This document shows positions 49,327-59,860 of a DNA stretch of 64,000 nt, piece after piece (positions within the stretch are counted from its first letter, which is position 1; every line of letters starts with the position of its first letter). This DNA comes from Augochlora pura (taxonomy: Eukaryota > Arthropoda > Insecta > Hymenoptera > Halictidae). The translations under genes and the position numbers were made by a program. A model generated the notes under the pieces. The model did not search any database, was not told the origin of the DNA, and saw nothing but the letters and a program-made list of their open reading frames with translations. The DNA lies in NCBI RefSeq assembly GCF_028453695.1, contig NC_135772.1, positions 13,888,001 through 13,952,000 of the forward strand. The letters are read 5' to 3'.

Positions 49327-50404
49327 CTATCCATATTCAGAGGTGACTGTTAAACTAAAGTTTCCATCTATAACATAAGTGCTGTGATACCAAATTCTTG
49401 TATCTAAAAGAATGATGTCCCCAGCATAAACAGTAAAGTTAAAACGTCTGCAAATATTATCACATTCTGGAGTTGGAGCAACAGTCCATCTTTTATTACC
49501 CAAGATTTGTCCTTGCCACATTAGACGAGAAATGTAGTCCAGCTGTAAAAAAAGCAATAAAAGATCAATTGGCAATTTCCTAATTCTTTGCTTTTCTGTT
49601 CCCATTTTGAACTATAATTAACATCCAGTTTATTATTAGTGCACATACATGCATTATGGCACCTTCTTCATATCCCAAAAAAACATAATTGGTATATGGA
49701 ATTTCCGCATCCTCTGGCAAAAAATGAGGTAGATTGTAAAACTGTTTCATTGTATCCAAAATTTGTAGGTGACAATTTTTCCAACCAACATACCAAGGTG
49801 CTTGTCCACTGCGTTGAAGAGCTCTATCTTCGCTCATGGCAAAGACATCTCTCAAACTAGTGAAATTACTTTTAAAATGTAAGAACTGACATTCTTCCAC
49901 TGAATCATAAGCACCTTCTATATTTTCATATAAATTTTTGAAAAATTTCCAGCTAAATACTTTCGAAGCAGGCCAATTGCCTGCAGCATTTTTTATCACC
50001 ATTGGGCGAGAGGAATACGCATATTCTTCAAATTCCTCCCTAGTCAGATTTGGTAAAATTAAAGCTGTTGTAACATCTTTACAATAATCACAATTCGATA
50101 TTGGCCTTGTAAATTCCCATATAAGATAATTATTTGATACTAAGCATCTAGTTCCTCTCACACTTTTAACAATATCAATGTATAAATATTTTAGAAATAT
50201 AGTACAAAATATTGGTGCAAACAAGACAAGGAAAACTTTCTTTGAACACAGATAATGGAAGACAGAGCTTTTTTTGTGCCTTGCATTGTTTCTTACACTG
50301 ACAGATTTCAATTCTGTCAATGAAGCACCTTGTTTCAAAAAGCTCTCTGTTAAAACTAAAAATGCTTCTTGTACATTTTCTATAGTATTATCACTTCCAT
50401 CCAT
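49327..50404 (-). CDS. Membrane-anchored JmjC/cupin-8-like oxygenase
   Basis: Two exons, 50404-49649 and 49542-49327, encode 323 aa. An in-frame TAA lies just upstream of the ATG at 50404, which fixes the start unless a further exon exists. A hydrophobic segment near residues 57-76 (FLVLFAPIFCTIFLKYLYI) suggests a type II anchor. From about residue 130 the sequence follows the JmjC/cupin-8 pattern: EEYAYSSRPMVIKNAAGNWPA, then the iron motif His252-Leu-Asp254 spanning the splice junction, LMWQGQILGNKRWTV, and distal His305 in IWYHSTYV. All three iron ligands are present, so catalysis is plausible. The substrate is unknown to me and I cannot name the orthologue. JMJD8-like or HIF1AN-like lumenal proteins are comparison points only. 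Confidence 0.8.
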
Positions 50405-52953
50405 TACTACCAACAAGGGTAAATATTAAAAATTCTCTTTTAACCATTAGAGATTCAGTGTAAAGTCTCTTCTAAATAAATTCCACTATCAGTTCCTATT
50501 ACTGCAGTAATGTAGCAATCTCGTTTGAATTTCATAATAATAGTCATTATCCATAAGTATGTAATAAAATTTGTAAATCGATTAAATCTTTTTTTTTGTT
50601 TTTTTCTCGTCTGTAAATACACGTGAACTTACAATTGCACTTCAAATTTGTATTATATAGTACAAGTATAAATATTGTTCACGTTACTTTAATATTGTTT
50701 ATTATGCGTTCATTGCATACATATACATGTCAGTGAAGTAGACTGACTATATAATCCTCCATTGTATGCTCCAAATATGAGGATAAAATGCATATGCAGG
50801 TGAAAATATGTTGATCCAAATAGTATCGGTAATGATATCGTGGAAACAACATCTGACAAGCTTGTTACAATATGAATTTTACTATCACTTTCACACACAT
50901 CGTAAACACGCATGCGCCGCGATTAAGCCTTGAGCCACTTCTGTTTCGTCAAAATGTGAAGGTTTGCATTGATTGCGGAACAGATACTATCATTCCCTGA
51001 TTGGTGCAGACTCTTGTTTCTCCTTCTAACAACTTTCGCATCTTCTTACGACTTACGTGAAACGAGCGAACGAACGAAAGCTGAAGGTCTGCTCGCTCAA
51101 TTCAACTAATTGAATACCTTAATAGGAAATTTCCTGTTCATGTGTCGGGTGAAGATGAATTTAAGCTAATACACAGGAATTTCAGAATTCAAGTGACTTG
51201 CAGATAAGTTCAATCAAATTCAAAATTGAGCCATTTTTTTAAAATAATTTAATATGTGGAGGAAGGGGTACCGTCAACAAATAATTAAATAACGTTAACA
51301 TTAATAGAACTAAGAAATGAAAAACATTTTTAAAACATCTTGAGGTAGTCAAATTCGGACAAGTTCTATGCACATTAAAAGTAAATTTATAAAGAATGCG
51401 ATCATAATATATTTAAATGATCTAGGAAAGGTGTAGGATAATTTGATTTCTAAAAATATATTTCGTGGAATTAATATTTAAAACAATGTTAGATTAAATG
51501 TAATCAATTTATTAAAAATAAGAATAAAATTTTTTAGAGCATATTTATTTAGTGCTGAAAGACTCGGGTAAATTTACTTTGTTGTGTCAAGAAATTTCTT
51601 TTATTATTTATTAATGTTAAAATATTAAATAAACGCGAATGAAGAATCTTTAAAATTATTTATTTTATCAACTTGCCCAACATGATGTACAAGTTTTATT
51701 TAAACGGACACTGAAGTAGATGTTTCAATGTGCAAACTGCAATTATGAAATTTATGTAGACAAATTTTGGTAAATAAATTTGATTTTTCGTTTCTTATAA
51801 TTTTGTTTTTTCTTTTCTTTTTAAAAGATTTACACATTATATTGTATAAAACCTAATGTACAGCAATTATAATACTAAGTTATGCAATATGCGATTCGCT
51901 TACGTTCGACGAGATACAGTCCACTTAAATTTCAACAATAAAATCCCGAAATGTCTTTGAACAGGTAATTTACCTAGGCCAGTGTCGAGAACCGGGAGGC
52001 CAATGTAAAATATATCTAATTTTGCAATAAGTTTCGTTGTTTTAATATTGAACAGTATTAACATATGTTAGATTTATTCTGTTCGTGAAAAATGCGGACT
52101 ATACACATATCTTGGTAGTGATGCGGCTCTATTTGTATTCATAAAATCGTCCTTTTTTATGTGAGCAAAATAAAAGTTTCTTTAAAGCACAACATTTCCG
52201 ACAGTTATATTAGATAAAACATTCTGTAAATGTCGCAATAAAATTTTAAATCTTCGTTAAAGTATCTGAACTTTACAATTTACTTATCAATATTATTATA
52301 TGCGGTAAAAAGTTGTATTATTTCTCGACGAACTTCAAAAGATTGTAAATGCAACATCATAACTTCTTTCTTCGCATCCTCCTATAAATGTAATTTTATA
52401 AAAATTTCACTTTTATTTTGATGGTTCACACGCTTCTACTTAAATAAAGGACAAATTTTTAAAACTTTTAAATCTGCTTGTTCAAACAATAACGTTGATC
52501 ATAAAGCAATGAATGTATTTTTCAACATAAATGTATTTTTTTTCAAGAGTTAAAAAACTTATTATATTTACAAATCTTACACACAATATAATCCAAAGAA
52601 AACTAATATTACAATTACAATATTATCTGAATGTATCAAAGTTTGTCTACACTCCAAAAATCACAACATATTATAAATACTATAATGTTCAGAGAGTGTG
52701 TTTTGCTAAAACCAGTTATTACCAAATTCTGTAAAATGACTGTCATCGTTTTTAACAAAAATGATTGACACTGTTTATCCAAAAGGTTTTCTTAAAATAA
52801 TACTTTTACTAGAAGACATCGGTCATAATTCAACGCAAAATAAGTTACTACTTACTGTTAAAAATGTGTGACTAGCACAGTCGTGTTTGTATCAATGCTT
52901 ACACCTGATTACACTTTGCATTCAAAGAGATAGAAATTTCCATCAATGATCGA
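50405..52953. other. JmjC-like upstream region and UBFD1 3' region
   Basis: 50405-51110 includes the likely JmjC promoter. CGCATGCGCC at 50909-50918 resembles an NRF-1/Ewg palindrome, and an ATTGG box lies near 51000. 51110-52950 is strongly AT-rich without genes and probably includes the UBFD1 3' UTR. A 67-codon minus frame at 50710-50913 covers the NRF-1-like site and is unsupported. Confidence 0.4.
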
Positions 52954-54549
52954 TCAGAAATAGCACCATTTGCCCAGAATAGCATCTTTTATAGCCGATA
53001 TGTATTGCGCAGGGACCCAATATATCCAATACCTTGAAGCTTCTGTTGTGCCTAGTTGGATAGCCTAAAATTTTTAAAAGACCATCACATGTAAATATAC
53101 GAGCAAAAAATGTAATAATTTAGTAATAATACAAACCATAATGTGGTACTGTGGGTGATCATGTATAGGTTCACTATGTACACCTTTTACAGAGTTCATA
53201 GGTATTTTGTCTGTTCTTTCTTTTGTACCAATCCATAGTTGGTCCTGCTCCAATTTAAATGTTAGTCTAACTTTACCACCAGATTTATTTAACATGCCAG
53301 CCAATGGATATTCTGGTAGAGGTTCCTGATATTGATTAAATTCATCAATGAGAATACATCATACATACAAATCACTGACCAAAATTACTAGTCCTTTTTA
53401 AAATTATACCTTGCTATCTAATATACCAGGCATTACATCTTCTGGAATACCTTTATCTAAAACTTTCCTATGCATTTTTTGTTGGGACAAAGGTTCTTTG
53501 CTTGCTGTAGATGCAGCTTCATCTGAGAGATCTTGCTTTGTTGGAATTGATACAGCCAACACATCATCTAACTTTGATCCTACTACCATGACCTTGGCAC
53601 CTTGTAAATGATATAAAGTAAACAATAACATGAAGAAATAATAAAAAATGTTATCATATAAGATGCATTACCTTTTGTGACCCCTAGACTTCTTAATGTT
53701 TGATCATCCTTAGCTAATCCTTTAATCATAACTTTTTGCATTGCTTGTGGCACAGATATAATGTTTTGGAGGTATGCTTTCAATTGCGCAACAGTTCCAT
53801 CAAGTGAAAAATTCACATTAATCCGCTGTTTATTATAAATCACTTTAAAGTCTATGTTCTCTTGGGGCGGATCTTGCAAATCAGTCATGTCATTATCTTT
53901 TAATTGTGTATCAAGAATTTCACATTTTGGTATTGAGTCTTTTATTTCTGTGGACGTGGTTTCGTTAGAATTTGTATTCGATACCAGTTCAGAGCAAGGA
54001 GTTATATTACAACAATTGTCGTTGCTTTCACTTTTTGCAGCACCTAAACAAAGATAATTCATTAGAACATTAGTATTAACATCTCAAATATACTATATTG
54101 TATTCTAAAATACAGAAATAGTTCGCAGCAGAAATAGTATCATTACGAACAGTTTAATACAGAAGATGATGTACCAAAATAAAGAAAATATTTTCAACAA
54201 ACTCCACAAGGTTATATTTTAAAGGGATACAAATTTCTAAAAAACCTGCAATTTATTGACGATTATACCGGTTAGTCGTCATATGATATTTTTTGTACAA
54301 TTAATAAATATTTCTGTTAAAAGTTCCCATTACGAAAACGACTGTTTTCTACAAAATTAATTCATGATACACAACTGCTATTTGCAACATTTTGTAACAG
54401 GATTAATTCAGGTGGTACATATTCGTTATATTCAAAACAATTAAAGACAAATATAATGTGTAAAAACGAAAAATATTTATTGGTTAACAACTGCTACGAA
54501 AAAACATGAAAAATCGTCAAAATTTAGTGTACGTACCGACGTACTCCAT
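52954..54549 (-). CDS. UBFD1: Ubiquitin domain-containing protein UBFD1
   Basis: Orthologue of UBFD1 (ubiquitin-binding protein homologue), which carries a ubiquitin-like domain and a conserved C-terminal beta-rich domain; linked to NF-kB and polyubiquitin binding in mammals. Five exons: 54549-54537, 54043-53672, 53600-53410, 53325-53137 and 53064-52954, giving 291 aa. Exon 1 codes only MEYV plus one base. After an acidic, poorly conserved N-terminus, the ubiquitin-like fold runs from FKVIYNKQRINVNFSLDG through PQAMQKVMIKGLAKDDQTLR. Near-invariant stretches follow: HRKVLDKGIPEDVMPG, LNKSGGKVRLTFKLEQDQLW, IGTKERTDKIPM and the C-terminal ILGKWCYF. The gene is divergent from USF (1.2 kb between starts), with a CCAAT box (ACCAATCAAAA) just upstream of its start. 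Identification is secure. Confidence 0.95.
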
Positions 54550-55738
54550 GATGAACTGTATCTCGTCGACCAATCAAAACTGTTGCAGGATGCGTTGCAA
54601 TTCCTACCATTCGTATTTACACCGATCTTGGGAATGACTTTCAAATTTTCAAATATATTCTAGAAACAATTGGGGAAATTTTCAATCTTTATATGATTCA
54701 AAAATCTAATTTTAAAAGCCATTTTTTTGGCTCACTTTGCAAGGAGAACAGTAAGAGATTCTTCATACAAATATAAAGACTTCACAAGTATAATAATTTT
54801 TTCATTTCCTTACACGGTGACAATCAAATTATTTAAAAGATTCTATTGATGTATGAATTACTTTTGTATGCGGTATAACTTATAGTGCTTTTTATTTACT
54901 AGTAACATTAAATATTAAAATGAAAGTCTAATCAAAATAAGACAATGATCATAAATCATTAATGTGATTTAACTCTGTTAAAATTAAATTTTTTCCTAAA
55001 TTAACTTAAAATGATCATTCATAAAAATAGAAAATAGAACAGCTTTATAACAAAAATAGTATGATAGAAATTCGTTTTGCTTTTTCATTTACAACATAGT
55101 TGACTGTCTTAATCAGAAGTATGAATAATTTGAATATGATGTTGCAAGAAATAAATGTTTGTTGCAAGAAAGAAAGAAATTCAATGTTTTGAATTACAAT
55201 ATTTGTTTAAAACAATGAATTTTATACATTACATTTTATAAAATACTCAATAATTTTGTGTTTAAGATTTATATCAAACAACTTTCCAAGATATTAACTT
55301 TCTGTAGAAATGTACTGCTAATATAAATCATATCTAATTCATTTGATATGTGAAAAAATATTTCCAATTATGCAAGAGATAGTAATGTGAAAATTCTTTA
55401 TTTATACTTGCTCTATGTATTGAAAATGTATGGATTCTATAATGATTTTGATATATAAATTCTAAAAATACCAACTCCTACGATGAGGAAGCAAAATTAA
55501 TTCCTTTCATACTATTTTCAATATTCGCATTTTACATTATTTTATAAATATTCACAGTCTAAATTGATATATCGTTAATCGGTATCGACGTGAAATTTAA
55601 AATTCAGTTCACTTAAATATTGTAAGGTGGCGTTACAATCGGCGAACGCCATCTTGTGCACCACATGACCTCGTTGCCGTGTCCCGTGACCAGCTCACGT
55701 GAATTTTGACAAATTCAAACGTTTTTGGTAGAAAAAAA
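54550..55738. other. Divergent upstream region of UBFD1 and USF
   Basis: The UBFD1 side has CCAAT at about 54572. The middle is AT-rich. The USF side (55620-55738) is GC-rich, with GCGCCATCTTG-like YY1-type sequence (GAACGCCATCTTG near 55645) and TCACGTGA at 55695-55702. Confidence 0.5.
55695..55702. promoter_or_regulatory. TCACGTGA E-box in USF promoter or leader
   Basis: A palindromic octamer containing CACGTG, the canonical site of USF and MITF/TFE-type bHLH-zip factors, 37 bp before the USF start codon. It suggests autoregulation. Confidence 0.5.
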
Positions 55739-57347
55739 ATGGATATATTGGAGCAGCATCTCGAACAGCAGGATGTCAGGTAGTGTTTATGTTAAATATC
55801 GACTGGCTGATAATGCGAACACCTATCCCTCCTGTTTCGGTCGAGGTCTCCTCAAGGTCATCACGTAGTGCACAGTGCGCACTTACAAGACTTAGGACAA
55901 CGGTCGTGGAAGTAATAGGCATAGACGTAATCCTATAGACACGTTGCATATCCATTCTTCAACGTAGACTCTACGCTTCTTTTACAGCACTATTAACGCG
56001 AAGGAGGAAGGAGGAACAGGAATTGTTATCGAGGAAGCGGAAATCGTCGACTGCGAAGGTAAATATAGCTTGAGTTAATAACGAGCACACTTCGCACTGA
56101 TTGCAAAAGCATACAATAATTTCGGAATATACTACTCCTAAAGTGGTACAGAATAATGCACATCAAATCAACCTCACACATAATATACTATTTTAAATAA
56201 TATTTTATATTTCCGGGTTTTGCATTGAATATTTTTCTGTTAAATTTTGACAAGAAAAAATATTGATAAATGTATAACTTATTATAGTTAAAATTGTTCA
56301 ACATTAAAAGTATCATTTTTTGTTAGTACACCAAATTTAGTGCACATATATACTATATGAAATACCAAAATAAAGTATAAAACTATATTTCAAATTTAGA
56401 ACTGGTTCTAATATATAAAATCAATATAAACGTGACTTAAATGTAATTCTACTCAGATATTTTATTTGTATGCTTTTAACTACTTTTATAATGTTAAAAA
56501 TAAATTATTTTAGGAGAAACTGTTGGAGAAGATGGAATGCGCTACCAAGAAGCTTTGGCATATAGAGTGGTACAGCTAAATAGTACCGCTGCTGGCAATG
56601 AAATAGATTTGCCAGTCACTCAACCCGGAAATAATACTGTACAGGTCCTAACATCTCCATTGAATGGCCAGTTTTATGTTATTGGGAATGCTAATGATGT
56701 ATTCACCACTGCCCAGACCTCTAGATCATTGGTTTCTAGAACTACTTTACAAATAGAAACACCAAGAAATTGTGCAACTGGATCAAAGAAAGTATGAATG
56801 TTGTAGTCTGATTTTTTGAAAATAGTTTCAAATTTAAGTATATAATTTACATATAGTTTTTTTTCATAAATTATAGAGAGATGATAGAAGAAGAGCAACC
56901 CATAATGAAGTGGAACGTCGGCGAAGAGATAAAATAAACAATTGGATTGCAAAGTTAGGAAAAATTATACCAGAATGCAATGCTACTGCAAATGCAAATG
57001 GAACTGGTAGCAGTGGCGAAGGCAAAGCAAACTATGAAACTCAGGTAATGTATTAAACATTATTAAAATTTTACAAATACCAGTAGACTCTAATAAAGAC
57101 ATTTTCTTTTAAATCTTTTATATAGAGCAAAGGTGGAATTCTGGCTAAAGCTTGTGAATACATAGGAGAGTTACGAGCAGCTAATCAAGGATTAGGTCAG
57201 TGTCTTCGGGACAATGAAAAATTGCGACAAGAAATTACCGCTTTGAAACAACTCGTAACACAACTGAAACGGGAGAATCTTCAACTTAGGTCTCAGATAT
57301 CATCCACCACAGGAACTGGTGTCGACGTTGTTCATTTGAGTCCTTAA
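55739..57347 (+). CDS. USF: Upstream stimulatory factor, bHLH leucine zipper
   Basis: Nuclear transcription factor binding CACGTG E-boxes as a dimer; its mammalian orthologues activate lipogenic genes including fatty acid synthase. Five exons: 55739-55779, 55988-56058, 56514-56791, 56877-57044 and 57126-57347, giving 259 aa. The middle carries a USF-specific-region-like stretch (RYQEALAYRVVQLN and PLNGQFYVIGNANDVF). The basic helix-loop-helix starts near residue 131 with RDDRRRATHNEVERRRRDKI, including the E-box contacts His139, Glu143 and Arg147. The loop is Ala/Asn/Gly-rich. Helix 2 is ILAKACEYIGELRAAN, then a zipper with leucines through LRQEITALKQLVTQLKREN. No canonical AATAAA or ATTAAA occurs before the downstream MITE, which contains two. 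Single insect USF orthologue presumed. Confidence 0.94.
56059..56513 (+). other. USF intron 2
   Basis: A 455-nt AT-rich intron with GTAAAT donor and TTTTAG acceptor. Nothing else seen inside. Confidence 0.7.
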
Positions 57348-57789
57348 AAAATTATTAGATCATAAAGCAGTGCTTCTTTTTGTAAATATTAGGGTACATA
57401 AGCTGGTTTGATGACCGGACAAAGTATTTACTCTTATGATTTCTCTTTTCACGAGAGCCATAACAAATTTCATCATATTGGATTTATATTCTTCAAAATG
57501 TATAAAATGGTCCTAATAATGGTGTAGTCGTAACTGCATTTACGACTATATCAAGATGTACATACTTTTTTATTTTTATGAATTTCATAAAATGAATTTA
57601 TATCTAAAAGATACTTCAGTTTAAACAAAAAATGTTTTTTTCATAAAATTGAATATGATTTACAAGAAGCATAATGATGGAACTAAATGTTGAATATTTC
57701 GAATTGATGTATCTCGAGTGCAATTGTTCGTTATAAGATAATAACAGTAATATTGGGAGTTACGACTATTCTTGGTAGGACCTATTTAA
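57348..57789 (+). other. USF 3' UTR
   Basis: AT-rich, without AATAAA or ATTAAA; only weaker variants such as TATAAA near 57500. It ends at the TTAA (57786-57789) that flanks the MITE. Confidence 0.5.
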
Positions 57790-58125
57790 CATGTTGAGCA
57801 CGGCATCAGTCCCCTAGGACTGACAGTGAACTTCTCGTTTTAACGGCATCGGTGCATGGAACTGGTAATATCAAGGTTAAAAAGTAAATGTTTTAATTTA
57901 ATATAATAAAGCAGTTGATTAACTAAACTATGTAATTCTAGACCACCTAGAATGTTTTAATAAACTGCATTAGAATTATAACATTTATTTTCTAACTTTG
58001 ACGCTGCCGGTGGCATGCCCCGATGCCACCCAAACGAAAAGTTCACTGTCAGTCCTTGCAAACTGACTCTGCCCAAACGGAAAGTTCACTGTCAGTTCTA
58101 GGGGACTGCTGTCACTCTTAACGTG
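57790..58125. mobile_element. piggyBac-like MITE, 336 bp
   Basis: Terminal inverted repeats are clear. The left end reads CATGTTGAGCACGGCATCAG then TCCCCTAGGACTGACAGTGA; the reverse complement of the right end reads CACGTTAAGAGTGACAGCAG then TCCCCTAGAACTGACAGTGA. The left flank is TTAA (57786-57789). The right flank is TGAA (58126-58129), a one-base-decayed TTAA target duplication. The right arm carries an extra copy of the GACTGACAGTGAACTTT block of about 43 bp, so the arms are unequal. No transposase coding. TTAA targets and CACGTTGA-type ends suggest piggyBac ancestry, from general knowledge. Confidence 0.75.
57905..57964 (+). terminator. Two AATAAA signals inside the MITE
   Basis: AATAAA at 57905-57910 and 57959-57964 are the first canonical poly(A) hexamers after the USF stop codon. 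Their use by USF is inferred. Confidence 0.35.
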
Positions 58126-59860
58126 TGAAATGATATTGTTTCTATATGTATGTACACATACATATAATACATTGGATTGAATTGCCTCGTATATGTGAAC
58201 GAGCCAAGGCTGTGAATGTTGAGCATTGAGTTGATGTGTTTGGTTTATGCGATTTTAACTACACAAAGCTAATTTTTAAAAACAAAATGAACAAACGAAT
58301 ATAAGTTTTATTGGAACATTGACGATAAAATTACAATACAGATCGACTGAAAAATTAAGAACATTAAATATTTTTTATTTTTAATACTATTTTCACGAGT
58401 TTAGAGTAGGCATTTCATGAAAAGAATTAGGGACTGAGAATGTAACATAGATTAATTATACACCTATGGATGTGTATGTATAGTTAAATATGTATATATA
58501 CACGTATGTGTACATATGCATATACGTACGCATATAGCAATAAACATATTTTTTTCAATCTGAAATTTTGAATGCCACAAAATAATGGCATTGAAATACT
58601 TGAAAAGTAAACACAGGTTTGTAATATATCGTTGGTGTATATATCGCGAGGTTATTGTTATATAATAATATTATTATTAAAATGAAATTTAACGAAGTTC
58701 GTTGTTATCATTTTTTTTACCTCATGCCTTTATGATATTGAAAAAAGACTGTCTTTTGCTGTCATTTTTAATACATAGTCTTTATTTGTTTTTACATATG
58801 TTACAATGGAAATGTCGAAGTTACTGGAACACTGTTTGCGATGCATCTTTCTTTATACTTTCTTTTCTTTAACGATAAAAGATCCTGCACCTTCACAGTT
58901 TAACATTTTGACACATTTCTTAAACTTTCAGACCATGATTGCAACGTTTAAACGTTTAAAATAACATCTACTTTTATGTAACGTCTGTATTCTTCGCTGA
59001 ATATGTTTACATAATACGCTATTTATAATACAATATTTAATACTCTTTAATTGAAATTATATTCTCTGTAAAAAGCTGCCATCATCCTATGCAACAACAA
59101 AAATATTTAAGCACATCGTTAACGTTTTATATACTTTCGCTTACGCATGAATGGATAGCTTCTTACCGTACTCTTTTAGTCTCATTTTACATACATACAA
59201 AAGTTTCTCTGCTTCAAAAGCTTTGCATAAGTTAGTCCTCATTAACGCCAAATAAAATTTTACCGAAAGTTCTATCATTCTTCTGGTCAATTTATCTGTT
59301 TTCATATTTAAATACAAATCACTAGACTGCGATTTTTATGCATTTATATTATAATAATAATATTAATATAAGTTAATAGTTTTATTTTAATTTAACCAAA
59401 TTTTTATAAACAGAAAATTATTTCTTTCTTATTTTCGCTTCTGTAAATTACTCGAAAAATATATCAATTTGCATAAGTATTCGCAGTCTACTAAGTAACT
59501 GGAATTTCCATTTCACTGTTCAGAAATAATTCATTACAACAATTTAATTTTCATGAGCTGTAAACACATTTAAGGACGTCCTACATATTATTGCAACAAC
59601 TATCACGTATGATTTCACGTTAAATGTTAGTTAGTACACATATGGTTATAGTAGATTTTATATTTGTAATTTTTATATACAACTTTTTTTGTCGTAAATA
59701 TTGAAACTATCATAACAACTTAGTGTGCGATACGTGAATTATGAATGCCTGTTTTTTATATTTTTTTTCTCCAGCAGATCCAGGACATCCTTAAATGACC
59801 AGCACAAGATTCCTGAACATTCACGTGGAGAAATTATGTTTGTATGCTTGCATCTGATAA
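58126..59860. other. V-ATPase A 3' UTR and spacer
   Basis: AT-rich; includes alternating TATG/TACG-type runs near 58465-58535. A long 3' UTR of the V-ATPase gene probably extends into it, with minus-strand AATAAA (TTTATT) near 58782 as a candidate end. No gene seen. Confidence 0.5.
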
